Source: CAZQDP01 sp964592375
GTDB lineage: Bacteria; Bacillota; Clostridia; RUG12999
NCBI GenBank assembly: GCA_964592375.1
Contig: CAZQDP010000024.1
Coordinates: 1-29,156, forward strand
Length of the DNA: 29,156 nt
Reading direction: 5' to 3'
The position numbers and the translations under genes were made by a program. Positions 14,960 through 23,267 of the stretch are shown here, in pieces (positions within the stretch are counted from its first letter, which is position 1; each line of letters begins with the position of its first letter). The notes below the pieces were generated by a model. That model saw only the letters and a list, made by a program, of their open reading frames with translations, searched no databases and was not told the origin of the DNA.

Positions 14960-16693
14960 TTATGTATCCTCCCTTACAATGGCTTCAAACGCGCATGTGA
15001 GGCAAAGACCGCAGCCACAGCACAATGCGTTATCAATACTGCATTTTTTTGTTTCACCATGATATGAAATGGCAGAACAAGCAATTTTCATGCATCCCTT
15101 ACAGCCCAGGCATTTGTCCTCTATGATTTTGTACGGTTTGCCGTAATCTACACTTTTCAGAAGTGCACAGGGCCGACGTGCAATAATCACAGAAGGCTCC
15201 CTTACCTGCATTTCCTCTTTGAGTGTCTTTTCAAAACCTGTCATATCAAACGGGTCACTGACAACCACTCTTTGTACGCCCACCGCACGACATAGCATTT
15301 CTAAATCCACCTGAGCGGTAGCTTCATTTTTGAGTGTGTACCCCGTGGTGGGGTTGTGCTGATGTCCTGTCATGCCGGTGATGGAATTGTCAAGGATAAT
15401 CACCGTAGACGTCCCCTTGTTGTATACGATATCAATAAGGCCTGTTACGCCGGAATGCATAAAAGTTGAATCCCCAATGACTGCCACTGCTTGCTCTGCA
15501 AACGCGCTACCACGTGCTTTTTCCATGCCATGCACCATGCTAATACTCGCCCCCATGCATACGCATGCATCCATGGCATGAAGGGGAGCGGTTGCGCCTA
15601 AGGTGTAGCACCCAATGTCTCCGCTAACAGCCACCTTCAGCTTGCTAAGAACCGTAAATACGCCTCTGTGCGGACATCCCGGGCACATCACAGGCGGTCG
15701 CATAGGCACCTGCATCGGTGCTGAGATTTCCGGCTTTTTTCCTAATATCTTTTCTTCAATGAGCTGTGCGCTATATTCCCCCAAAAGGGAAAACAGGTTT
15801 TTACCCTGCACAGCAAGTCCGATGCTCTTGCAGTAATCCTCCATAAATGGATCCAACTCTTCAATGACATATACCTGCTCTACATTCTCTGCAAATTCAC
15901 GCAAAAGCTCTGTAGGCATGGGATAAACCATCCCCAATTTCAATATAGATGCTTCGGGCAATGCCTCTTTTGCATACTGATACGCAACGCCTGCTGTGAT
16001 AATGCCTATTTTTTTATCGTTGTATTCTATCGTGTTTATTTTCATGGAATTTGCTTCTTTTGAAAGCGCTTCCATTCTGTCTTCCACCACAATATGTCTT
16101 GCTCTTGCCATGGCAGGCATCATAACATATTTACCAATGTCCTTTGTGTACGCTTTAAGATCTATACTCTCGCGTTCTTTCTCTTCCACCAAGCTTTGTG
16201 AATGAGAAATGCGTGTGGTAAGACGAAGGAGCACCGGCGTATCAAAGCTTTCGCTCATCTCACAGGCCAGTTTTACAAACTCCTTACATTCGCTGCTATT
16301 GGCAGGCTCTAACATCGGTAGCTTTGCACCTTTTGCATAATTTCTGCTGTCCTGCTCATTTTGGGAGCTGTGCATGCCGGGATCGTCTGCCACCACAATC
16401 ACCAATGCGCCATTTACACCTGTGTAGGACGCAGTAAACACCGGATCCGCGGCCACATTCAGCCCCACATGTTTCATGCAGGTCATGGATCTCGCTCCTG
16501 CAATGGAGGCACCTATCGCCACCTCTGCCGCTACCTTCTCATTGGTTGCCCATTCGGCGTATATTTCATGATATTTTGCAATATGCTCTGTAATTTCGGT
16601 ACTGGGGGTACCTGGATAGGAGGATACTACCGTAATACCGGCCTCATATGCCCCTCTTGCTATCGCTTCATTTCCCAGCATCAATCTTTTCAT
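14960..16693 (-). CDS. iorA: Indolepyruvate:ferredoxin oxidoreductase, alpha subunit
   Basis: A 577-residue enzyme subunit. The N-terminal pyrimidine-binding domain opens MKRLMLGNEAIARGAYEAG; MCPGCPHRGVF (336-346) and GDIGCYTLG (358-366) start the thiamine diphosphate domain, whose Mg-binding motif runs from GDSTFMHSG (407) to LDNSITGMTG (434-443). The C-terminus is a ferredoxin domain with cysteines 528, 531, 534, 539 and 558/559, 561, 564, 567; the second cluster has a two-residue last spacing, slightly unusual. The start is uncertain: I prefer the ATG at 16693 because it matches the family N-terminus, although an ATG at 16726 is in frame. It lies 68 bases after paaK. Confidence 0.93.
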   Translation of the reverse strand: MKRLMLGNEAIARGAYEAGITVVSSYPGTPSTEITEHIAKYHEIYAEWATNEKVAAEVAIGASIAGARSMTCMKHVGLNVAADPVFTASYTGVNGALVIVVADDPGMHSSQNEQDSRNYAKGAKLPMLEPANSSECKEFVKLACEMSESFDTPVLLRLTTRISHSQSLVEEKERESIDLKAYTKDIGKYVMMPAMARARHIVVEDRMEALSKEANSMKINTIEYNDKKIGIITAGVAYQYAKEALPEASILKLGMVYPMPTELLREFAENVEQVYVIEELDPFMEDYCKSIGLAVQGKNLFSLLGEYSAQLIEEKILGKKPEISAPMQVPMRPPVMCPGCPHRGVFTVLSKLKVAVSGDIGCYTLGATAPLHAMDACVCMGASISMVHGMEKARGSAFAEQAVAVIGDSTFMHSGVTGLIDIVYNKGTSTVIILDNSITGMTGHQHNPTTGYTLKNEATAQVDLEMLCRAVGVQRVVVSDPFDMTGFEKTLKEEMQVREPSVIIARRPCALLKSVDYGKPYKIIEDKCLGCKGCMKIACSAISYHGETKKCSIDNALCCGCGLCLTCAFEAIVREDT

Positions 16694-16761
16694 ATCGATA
16701 ACCATCCTTTCCGTTTTCCTCTGCATTATTTTTGCCGCCAGGCGCCATCACTCTGCGCATC

Positions 16762-18054
16762 TTATCGATTGTCTATGACTCTCTTGGCTTTGCCCACAGA
16801 CCGCTCAATGCTTTTTGGCTCAACGATACTGACCTTCACATCCAGTCCGAGTACCGTGTGCAATTTTGCACCAATGGTTTTGCCAAGCACTTCAAGCTCG
16901 GAGTAGCGTTCAAGCAGTGTGCCGTCCACCAATTCCACCCTGACCTCCAGCATATCAGTAAACCCTTTTCTGGTCACTACCAACTGGTAGTGCGGCCCAA
17001 TATGCTCCATGCCAAGCAATACGCTTTCCACCTGAGAGGGAAAAACGTTGACTCCTTTGATAATCAGCATATCATCACTTCTGCCTTGTACCTTTGCCAT
17101 GCGCGTGGTGGTTCTGCCGCACCGACACTGCTCCGTCATCAAATACGATATATCCTTGGTTCTATATCTCAAAAGGGGAATGCCTTCCTTTGTGATGGTG
17201 GTAATGACAACCTCACCCTTTTCTCCCTCGCTTTTTAGTTCACCTGTATCGGGATCAATAATTTCAAAAATGAAATGATCTTCGTTGATATGCATGCCGT
17301 TCTGATAAGTACATTCGCCCGATACACCGGGCCCCATGACTTCACTCAGGCCATAATTTTCAGTCGCCAAAATACCAAGACGATCCTCAATGAGCCTGCG
17401 CATTTCATTGGTATGCCCTTCCGCACCAAACAAACCGATACGCAGATGCAAATCACTCTTTTTAACGCCCATTTCCGCCGCAACCTCGGCCATGTATAAA
17501 GCATAAGACGGCGTGCTAATCAAAATGGTAGGCATAAAGTCCTGCATAATCATAATTTGTTTTTCCGTATTCCCACTGGACATAGGTATTACACTCGCGC
17601 CAACCTTTTCCATGCCGTAATGCAAACCAAATGCACCGGTAAAGAGTCCGTATCCAAATGCAATTTGCGCAATATCATCATCACAGCCTCCTGCCATGGT
17701 AATGATACGTGCCACGCATTCGCTCCAGTTTTCCAAATCCCCTTTGGTATACCCGACAACGGTGGGCTTGCCAGTGGTTCCTGAGGATGCATGTATTCTT
17801 GCAATTTTTTTCATGGGAGCAGCGAAGAGACCATATGGGTAATTCTGACGCAAATCTTCCTTGGTGGTAAATGGTATGCGCTGCAGATCTTCAAGCGATT
17901 TGATGCTATCTGGCCCAATTCCAGCTGCATCTAATCTCTCTCTGTAAAAGGGTACATTTTCATATACTCTCCTTACGGTGTTGCAAAGTCTCTGCCCTTG
18001 CAGCTGCTGCATGGCGCCTCTTTTCATTGTTTCCATCTCGATATTCCATATCAT
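16762..18054 (-). CDS. paaK: Phenylacetate-CoA ligase (AMP-forming)
   Basis: A 430-residue adenylate-forming ligase of the PaaK type. The P-loop is HASSGTTGKPTVVGY (88-102), then NYGLSEVMGPGVSG, RYRTKDISYL, and KGVNVFPSQVES near the C-terminal domain hinge. It would join arylacetates to CoA, or run in reverse and yield ATP from aryl-CoA. Next to iorAB it probably feeds or drains the aryl-CoA pool: reductive carboxylation of arylacetates to aromatic amino acids, or their breakdown. The paa aerobic ring-opening genes are absent, so aerobic phenylacetate degradation is unlikely. GGAAAGGA lies before the ATG; it follows tgt by 26 bases. Confidence 0.94.
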   Translation of the reverse strand: MIWNIEMETMKRGAMQQLQGQRLCNTVRRVYENVPFYRERLDAAGIGPDSIKSLEDLQRIPFTTKEDLRQNYPYGLFAAPMKKIARIHASSGTTGKPTVVGYTKGDLENWSECVARIITMAGGCDDDIAQIAFGYGLFTGAFGLHYGMEKVGASVIPMSSGNTEKQIMIMQDFMPTILISTPSYALYMAEVAAEMGVKKSDLHLRIGLFGAEGHTNEMRRLIEDRLGILATENYGLSEVMGPGVSGECTYQNGMHINEDHFIFEIIDPDTGELKSEGEKGEVVITTITKEGIPLLRYRTKDISYLMTEQCRCGRTTTRMAKVQGRSDDMLIIKGVNVFPSQVESVLLGMEHIGPHYQLVVTRKGFTDMLEVRVELVDGTLLERYSELEVLGKTIGAKLHTVLGLDVKVSIVEPKSIERSVGKAKRVIDNR

Positions 18055-18080
18055 AAACCAACAGTCCTTTCCAAGGTTAT

Positions 18081-19211
18081 TTATAATTTTCTGCTGAAGT
18101 TTTCATGCGCATACGCTCTAAACGCATCGTATCTGCCCTCTTCAATTGCACAGCGCACCTGCGCCATTAAATCATTATAAAAATATAAATTGTGGAGTAC
18201 ACAAAGCCTCATTCCAAGCATTTCACCAGCTTTGAGCAAATGGCGGATATACGCTCTTGAATAATAGCGGCACGCAGGACATGCACAATCGGGATCAATG
18301 GGGAGCGTATCCGCTTTGAATTTTTCATTCAAAATATGCATATACCCTTTTGCTGTAAACAATCCGCCATGTCGCCCATTTCTGGAGGTAATTACACAAT
18401 CAAAGAAATCCACGCCACGATAGACCGACTCTACAATGTTCAAAGGGGTACCAACACCCATCAGATACAGCGGCTTGTCCTGTGGCGCATAGGGTTGCAC
18501 CGCGTCTATGGTGTCGTACATCTCCTGTGCGCTTTCTCCCACCGCCAGTCCACCTATGGCGTATCCCGGCAGGTCAAGCTTTGCAATTTCCTGCATATGT
18601 ATTATTCTTAAATCCTGATAAACTCCACCTTGATTAATGCCAAAGAGCAGTTGGTTGCGATTGATGGTGCCCTCCTCTTGATTAAAACGTTCTAAGGCCA
18701 CCTTGCACCGCTTAAGCCATCTGGTGGTGCGCATTACCGAATTCTTTACATACTCGTATGGTGATGGATTTTCCACACATTCATCAAATGCCATGGCAAT
18801 GGTCGAGGCAAGATTGGATTGAATTTTCATGCTCTCCTCCGGCCCCATGAAAATCCTTCTGCCATCAATATGGGATTGAAAATATACGCCCTCTTCCTTA
18901 ATCTTGCGTAGTCGTGCCAAAGAAAATACTTGAAAGCCGCCGCTATCTGTCAATATGGGTTTTTCCCAATTCATAAACTTGTGAAGACCGCCGGTTTGAT
19001 AGATGATATCATCCCCGGGCCGCAAATGCAAATGATAGGTATTGGATAATTCGACCTGACAATGTACATCATATAAATCCATAGAGGAAATTCCACCTCG
19101 GATGGATGCACTGGTGCCTACGTTCATAAACACCGGTGTTTCAATTGTGCCGTGTACCGTTTCCATTCTGCCTCGGCGAGCTTTCCCATCCTTCGCAAGT
19201 ACCTTGAACAT
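18081..19211 (-). CDS. tgt: tRNA-guanine transglycosylase
   Basis: A 376-residue enzyme that swaps guanine 34 of GUN tRNAs for the queuosine precursor preQ1. LTDSGGFQVFSL (87-98) holds the general-base Asp89; GVDFFDCV (266-273) holds the nucleophile Asp271; zinc ligands are Cys309, Cys311, Cys314 and His340. The usual TRNARNG that follows the nucleophile is here SRNGRHGG (276-283), a variation I recall from clostridial Tgt proteins. queA lies 34 bases upstream; the queD/C/E/F synthesis genes are not in the window. GGAG precedes the ATG by seven bases. Confidence 0.97.
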   Translation of the reverse strand: MFKVLAKDGKARRGRMETVHGTIETPVFMNVGTSASIRGGISSMDLYDVHCQVELSNTYHLHLRPGDDIIYQTGGLHKFMNWEKPILTDSGGFQVFSLARLRKIKEEGVYFQSHIDGRRIFMGPEESMKIQSNLASTIAMAFDECVENPSPYEYVKNSVMRTTRWLKRCKVALERFNQEEGTINRNQLLFGINQGGVYQDLRIIHMQEIAKLDLPGYAIGGLAVGESAQEMYDTIDAVQPYAPQDKPLYLMGVGTPLNIVESVYRGVDFFDCVITSRNGRHGGLFTAKGYMHILNEKFKADTLPIDPDCACPACRYYSRAYIRHLLKAGEMLGMRLCVLHNLYFYNDLMAQVRCAIEEGRYDAFRAYAHENFSRKL

Positions 19212-19245
19212 ATTTCGTCTCCATTTCTTTTTTCGCCCTATTGTA

Positions 19246-20271
19246 TTACAATATCATCATGGCATCCCCAAAGCTGTAGAAACGATATTTTTCTTCCACT
19301 GCCATCTCATAAGCATGCATGGTATTGCCTAGCCCTGCAAACGCAGAAACCAGCATGATCAGCGTAGATTTCGGCAGATGGAAATTGGTAATCATTCCAT
19401 CGATAGCTTTAAACTGATATCCGGGATAAATAAAAATACTGGTATCGCCACTACACGCCTTCACGTGGCCGTTTTCATCACAAACTGTTTCTAAGGTACG
19501 GCAAGATGTGGTGCCAACGGCAATCACCCTTCCGCCCTCACTTTTACATTTGTTGATGGTTTGCGCTGCTATGGGGGATACTTCATAATACTCCCCATGC
19601 ATACGATGCTCCTCAATATTCTCTACCTTTACCGGGCGGAAGGTTCCGATTCCCACATGCAAGGTAAGATATGCAATATGTACTCCCATCTTTTCCATAT
19701 CCGCCAAAAGTTCCTTTGTGAAATGCAATCCGGCCGTGGGTGCCGCTGCTGAACCGTCATTTATCGCATATACGGTTTGGTATCTGCTTTTGTCCTGCAC
19801 GGTTTCCGTAATATAATGAGGGACCGGAAGCTGCCCCACCTTGTCTAAAACCTCTTCAAAAACGCCTTCATATTCAAATCTGACCAGTCGATTTCCACCG
19901 CTTAAAACCTCTTGTACCGTGGCAATAAGCTGCCCGTCCCCAAATATAATTCGGTTTCCTGCTTTTGCCTTTTTCCCGGGACGCACAATGATTTCCCATT
20001 CGCAGGTGCTTTTACGTGATAAAAGCAGAAACTCCACCTCGCCGCCGGTGTCTTCACGTACGCCGTAGAGTCTTGCGGGAATGACTTTCGTATTATTCAG
20101 CACAATGCAGTCGCCTGCTTTTAAATATTTTAATATATCATAAAAAAATCCGTGCGTCATACTGCCGGTCTGCCTGTTCATATGCAGTAGTCTCGATTGA
20201 TCTCTTCGCTGCGCCGGATGCTGCGCGATGAGCTCCTTTGGCAGTGCATAATCAAATAATGAAAGCTTCAT
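19246..20271 (-). CDS. queA: S-adenosylmethionine:tRNA ribosyltransferase-isomerase
   Basis: A 341-residue protein, normal for QueA, which transfers and rearranges the ribose of SAM onto preQ1 in tRNA to give epoxyqueuosine. Conserved parts are the start FDYALPKELIAQHPAQRRDQSRLL, then DCIVLNNTKVIPARLYG, the central GSAAAPTAGLHFTKELL, LHVGIGTFRPV, and the end GMITNFHLPKSTLIMLVSAF. Its ATG overlaps the stop of the DUF2156 gene by four bases (ATGA). Together with tgt it forms the tRNA-acting half of queuosine synthesis. Confidence 0.97.
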   Translation of the reverse strand: MKLSLFDYALPKELIAQHPAQRRDQSRLLHMNRQTGSMTHGFFYDILKYLKAGDCIVLNNTKVIPARLYGVREDTGGEVEFLLLSRKSTCEWEIIVRPGKKAKAGNRIIFGDGQLIATVQEVLSGGNRLVRFEYEGVFEEVLDKVGQLPVPHYITETVQDKSRYQTVYAINDGSAAAPTAGLHFTKELLADMEKMGVHIAYLTLHVGIGTFRPVKVENIEEHRMHGEYYEVSPIAAQTINKCKSEGGRVIAVGTTSCRTLETVCDENGHVKACSGDTSIFIYPGYQFKAIDGMITNFHLPKSTLIMLVSAFAGLGNTMHAYEMAVEEKYRFYSFGDAMMIL

Positions 20272-21152
20272 ATGCGCGGTGCCGTCCTTGCTGTGTATTT
20301 TTCGATGAAGCGGCAGGGATGATAGGAAAGTTTCGCCTTGCGAAGACCCTCAATTCCCATATCCTCTTCTCGATTGACATACTCATAACCGCTCCATTCA
20401 TTGGCCAAAAATAACCGGTTAATCGCCGCATAAATACCGGTATACTGTGTATCTGCTTTTTCAAAATGAATAAGCACCGTGCCGTGAAAATCCTCTCCCA
20501 CGGTAACGGCTGCAATCTTTCCGTCTACCTCAATGGCAGCACCCTTCACCGGCAGGTGTTCATAATTCTCAAACAGTTTTTTTGCGGCCTCAAGCTCACT
20601 ATGATATTTTTCATTTCTACTGACGATCCATTCGTAGGATACCTGAGCACAACGATCAATATTGGCGGCAGTAATAGGCACATATTGATACTGATATCCG
20701 CTCACAAATTGATTAAAATGATTTTTTTTGCTATGGTACTTTTTGCCCTTCAGCTGGGTAAGCTCAGAGATGCTGTACACATAATCATAATAACTGCGCT
20801 CCGGAGCGTAATCAAATCTGCCGGGCATTTTCTCTTCCAAATATGCTTTTATCTCGCCTGTCACAGGACGTAATGCAAGATTTTTCCCTTTGTCTCGGTA
20901 TATCCGTTCTAGCTTTTGTATAATAGGCACGATATCGCCCTTGCCGGCAGGTACATGGCAGCATTTTACCGTTTCGCATCTGTCAAACACCAGAACCAAA
21001 AAATCATCAATCACAGTGTAGGAGGACTTCAGCTCCTTTTGCCACATAAACATATTAATAAAGCTCGCCTCTGAATTTAAATATTTGCACTGGCTGTAAT
21101 AATGATAAAACAGTTCTTTGTCTTCAATGGCAATATCTTTCACTTCAAACAC
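20268..21152 (-). CDS. DUF2156 / lysylphosphatidylglycerol-synthase-C-like protein
   Basis: A 294-residue protein with no transmembrane segment. The layout, an N-terminal half with DKELFYHYYSQCKYLNSEASF and GKNLALRPVTGE, then KGKKYHSKKNHFNQFV, a GNAT-like core (VKGAAIEVDGKIAAVTVGED) and the ending YEYVNREEDMGIEGLRKAK, matches DUF2156 proteins, distant relatives of the acyltransferase half of MprF and of FemX enzymes. Such folds use aminoacyl-tRNA or acyl-CoA donors, but no substrate is known for this soluble form. It is translationally coupled to queA and lies 20 bases after trmD, in the place where rplS often follows trmD. Confidence 0.75.
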   Translation of the reverse strand: MFEVKDIAIEDKELFYHYYSQCKYLNSEASFINMFMWQKELKSSYTVIDDFLVLVFDRCETVKCCHVPAGKGDIVPIIQKLERIYRDKGKNLALRPVTGEIKAYLEEKMPGRFDYAPERSYYDYVYSISELTQLKGKKYHSKKNHFNQFVSGYQYQYVPITAANIDRCAQVSYEWIVSRNEKYHSELEAAKKLFENYEHLPVKGAAIEVDGKIAAVTVGEDFHGTVLIHFEKADTQYTGIYAAINRLFLANEWSGYEYVNREEDMGIEGLRKAKLSYHPCRFIEKYTARTAPRI

Positions 21153-21172
21153 AAAAAAATCCCTCCGAATTC

Positions 21173-21952
21173 CTACAGCAATTCATCGATTTGAAGTACT
21201 GTTTTCTTTTTTAGTCCCTTTCGTCTTCTTCGGCGTAGCTGCTGCAAGGTGTTTTCATCCTCTTTTGACAGTATCGCGCCACTTAGCATATCCGGCCTTT
21301 TGATATAGGTCCTGGCAACGGACTGAGCTCTGCGCCACTTTTCAATATTTTTGTGATGACCGGACAGAAGCACTCCGGGCACCGCTCTACCCAAAAACTC
21401 TGGTGGACGTGTGTATTGCGGATATTCTAATAAACCACAATAATGAGATTCACCCGAGTATGCCTCCTCACAGGCTAGTACGCCAGGTAGCAGTCTTGCC
21501 ACGCTATCTATCAGTACCATGGCGGGAATTTCTCCACCGGTTAAGACATAATCTCCGATGGATATTTCCTCATCTACAATCTCTTCCATCAACCTCTCGT
21601 CGACCCCTTCATAATGGCCGCATAAAAGTACAATATGCTCCTTTTTCGCAAGCTCACAGACGACCTGCTGATTGAGCACCCTCCCTTGGGGGGATAAGTA
21701 AATCGTATAGGGCTTTACATCCTGATTGCATATACTTTGGTAGGCATCATAAATAGGCACCGGCGACATGACCAAACCCATCCCGCCTCCGTAAGGATAA
21801 TCATCTACTCGTTTATGCTTGTCCTTTGAATAATCTCTGATATTAATAAAATGGCAGTCAAAAAGACCCTTTTCCAAGGCCCTGCCCGTAATACTTTCTT
21901 TGAGAACCCGCTCTACCATATCGGGAAATAATGTAAGTACGTCAAACCTCAT
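21173..21952 (-). CDS. trmD: tRNA (guanine-N1)-methyltransferase
   Basis: A 259-residue SPOUT methyltransferase making m1G37 in tRNA, which prevents +1 frameshifting. PYGGGMGLVMSP (53-64), LLCGHYEGVDERL (109-121) and ISIGDYVLTGGEIPA (130-144) form the trefoil-knot SAM site. The C-terminal helical domain ends with an unusually basic stretch (RRRRRKGLKKK). Its ATG overlaps the rimM stop (ATGA), the common rimM-trmD coupling. rplS, the usual next gene, is absent here. Confidence 0.98.
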   Translation of the reverse strand: MRFDVLTLFPDMVERVLKESITGRALEKGLFDCHFINIRDYSKDKHKRVDDYPYGGGMGLVMSPVPIYDAYQSICNQDVKPYTIYLSPQGRVLNQQVVCELAKKEHIVLLCGHYEGVDERLMEEIVDEEISIGDYVLTGGEIPAMVLIDSVARLLPGVLACEEAYSGESHYCGLLEYPQYTRPPEFLGRAVPGVLLSGHHKNIEKWRRAQSVARTYIKRPDMLSGAILSKEDENTLQQLRRRRRKGLKKKTVLQIDELL

Positions 21953-22443
21953 TCTATCAGTCCTTCTATGAGCTTCACATCCACTCTGCCATGTGCCAAA
22001 TCAACCTTTTTGATAAATTCATCCACTGCGGGAATGAGCGCGGTTTTCCCATTTTGTAGCAATATTTCGTATAAATTACCCGCTCCTGAGCTAATCACAT
22101 CACTGATTGTTCCAAGAAGGCAATCTTGCTCATCAAAGACCTTCACCCCAATGAGCTCACGTATATAATACCGTCCCTGAGGCAGGGGCGGTAAATCTTC
22201 CTCGTTAATGAATAGCATAACGCCAATAAGCGCCTGTGCCTCTTCAATCGTACTTATTCCCTCAAGCCGCATAACAACGCTTTTACCGATGCTCTTTACA
22301 TATTCAATGTTCATCAGTGCGTTGCCGCAGTATATCGTTTTCATATTACAAAAGAAATCGGGATGATCGGTATAATGAAAAATTTTCATCTCTCCACTTA
22401 CGCCTCTGATACCCACAATTTTTCCTACTTCAATCTGTTTCAT
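21949..22443 (-). CDS. rimM: 16S rRNA processing protein RimM
   Basis: A 164-residue ribosome maturation factor acting on the 30S head with S19. The N-terminal domain begins QIEVGKIVGIRGVSGEMKIF and the C-terminal PRC-barrel domain contains YYIRELIGVKVFDEQDCLLG and NLYEILLQNGKTALIPAVDE. A GTG at 22452 is also in frame, but AAAGGG fits the ATG at 22443 better. Upstream lies a 277-base non-coding stretch; I found no convincing promoter there, so the message may come from the ffh operon or from a promoter not visible by consensus. Confidence 0.96.
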   Translation of the reverse strand: MKQIEVGKIVGIRGVSGEMKIFHYTDHPDFFCNMKTIYCGNALMNIEYVKSIGKSVVMRLEGISTIEEAQALIGVMLFINEEDLPPLPQGRYYIRELIGVKVFDEQDCLLGTISDVISSGAGNLYEILLQNGKTALIPAVDEFIKKVDLAHGRVDVKLIEGLIE

Positions 22444-22498
22444 TACGTTCACCCTTTATGTTTCAGTGCCAAATTGGCCTGCATTTGCCATCACATTT

Positions 22499-22584
22499 GT
22501 ACAGCGCATAAAGTGCATAGAGCAAAATATGATATCGCTTCTTCTGTTTTCATCATCACATGCTTTGCTCTATGCACTCTGTAC
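22499..22584. repeat. Inverted-repeat element between khpA and rimM
   Basis: A perfect 15-bp inverted repeat (AGTGCATAGAGCAAA at 22512-22526, complement at 22564-22578) encloses a 37-base loop. Just outside, GTAC occurs on both sides (22499-22502 and 22581-22584) and can extend the stem across an uneven internal loop. A small miniature-element origin (terminal inverted repeats with a 4-bp duplication) or a structured RNA are both possible. No T run makes it a proper terminator. Confidence 0.55.
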
Positions 22585-22677
22585 TTGCCGCCTTGCAAGT
22601 GAAGAAACCTAAAAAAATCGTTTAAGACAAATGGTGTGCAAAGCTGAAAGCGGGCATTGTTTGCCCGCATGCTTTGC
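22583..22677. repeat. Further hairpins in the khpA-rimM gap
   Basis: Two more inverted repeats: ACTTGC/GCAAGT (22583-22588 with 22595-22600), and a two-part stem at 22638-22677 in which GCAAAGC pairs with GCTTTGC outside and GCGGGCA with TGCCCGC inside around TTGTT. The plus-strand 12-mer CATGCTTTGCTC occurs twice (22559-22570 and 22668-22679), linking this hairpin with the neighbouring repeat element. None carries a T run on the minus strand. Confidence 0.5.
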
Positions 22678-22701
22678 TCACAATAATCAAATGCAAAAGA
22701 T

Positions 22702-22717
22702 TGCGTTTAAAAACGCA
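22702..22717 (-). terminator. Short hairpin after khpA, possible weak terminator
   Basis: Right after the khpA stop, TGCGTTT-TT-AAACGCA forms a perfect 7-bp stem followed by ATCTTTTGC. The weak T run makes efficient termination doubtful. Confidence 0.4.
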
Positions 22718-22720
22718 GGT

Positions 22721-22951
22721 TTACTGAAGAATTTCCACAACCACACGCTTGTTTTCTTTGCTTGCGGCTGCTTTGACCACAGTTCTAATCGCTTTTGCAA
22801 TTCTACCCTGTTTTCCGATAACCTTACCCATATCAGCTGTATTGACACGCAGTTCAAGAATGATAGACTGCTCGCCCTCAACCTCGCTTACTGATACATC
22901 GGAGGGATTATCAACCAATGATTTTGCTATGCTTTCCAGTAAATCTTTCAT
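22721..22951 (-). CDS. khpA: KH-domain RNA-binding protein KhpA (YlqC)
   Basis: A 76-residue single type-II KH domain. The RNA-binding loop is GKQG (46-49) in MGKVIGKQGRIAKAIR. KhpA works with KhpB as a small-RNA/mRNA binder and affects cell elongation in some Firmicutes. The start is the ATG at 22951 with AGGAGGTG ten bases upstream; the longer frame (MRFIRCRRCIF) contains the ribosome binding site and is false. It follows rpsP by 36 bases in the standard ffh-rpsP-ylqC order. Confidence 0.95.
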   Translation of the reverse strand: MKDLLESIAKSLVDNPSDVSVSEVEGEQSIILELRVNTADMGKVIGKQGRIAKAIRTVVKAAASKENKRVVVEILQ

Positions 22952-22987
22952 TAAAAAAATGCACCTCCTGCAACGTATAAATCGCAA

Positions 22988-23233
22988 TTATTTTTCAATA
23001 CCGCATCTTTTAAGTAAGCCTTTCACCGTATCGGTAGGCTGTGCGCCACATTCAAGCCATTTTTTTGCCTTTTCTGCATCAATCTTCACCTCTGCAGGAT
23101 CTTTCAGAGGATTGTATGTGCCAAGTTCCTCAATAAAACGGCCGTCACGTGGGTATCTTGAATCAGCAACAACAACTCTGTAGAAGGGCTTCTTTTTCGC
23201 GCCCATTCTGCGTAAACGGATTTTAACTGCCAT
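22988..23233 (-). CDS. rpsP: Small ribosomal subunit protein bS16
   Basis: An 81-residue ribosomal protein, normal length. MAVKIRLRRMGAKKKPFYRVVVADSR is the classic N-terminus (only the first part quoted as motif: KIRLRRMG, KKKPFYRVVVAD), followed by GRFIEELGTYNP and KKWLECGAQPTDTVKGLL. bS16 binds 16S rRNA early in 30S assembly. AAAGGAGGTG precedes the ATG. It lies between ffh and khpA, as usual in Firmicutes. Confidence 0.98.
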   Translation of the reverse strand: MAVKIRLRRMGAKKKPFYRVVVADSRYPRDGRFIEELGTYNPLKDPAEVKIDAEKAKKWLECGAQPTDTVKGLLKRCGIEK

Positions 23234-23267
23234 TTTTTCACCTCCTTTAATAAAATGTATATATAAA

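Noticed and set aside
16361..17238. Plus-strand frames of 181 and 168 codons over iorA and paaK.
   Set aside because: Both are antisense to strongly conserved genes and have no domain or plausible start context.
18837..18900. Tgt as a degenerate or inactive enzyme because of the altered loop after the nucleophile.
   Set aside because: Both catalytic aspartates and all four zinc ligands are present; the loop change is a variant I recall from related bacteria.
22491..22556. A 21-codon minus-strand frame within the khpA-rimM gap.
   Set aside because: No ribosome binding site, overlaps the inverted repeat, and resembles no known protein.
22499..22717. tRNA or other standard structured RNA gene in the khpA-rimM gap.
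   Set aside because: No cloverleaf, no TTC loop sequence, and stem lengths do not fit; only simple inverted repeats are visible.
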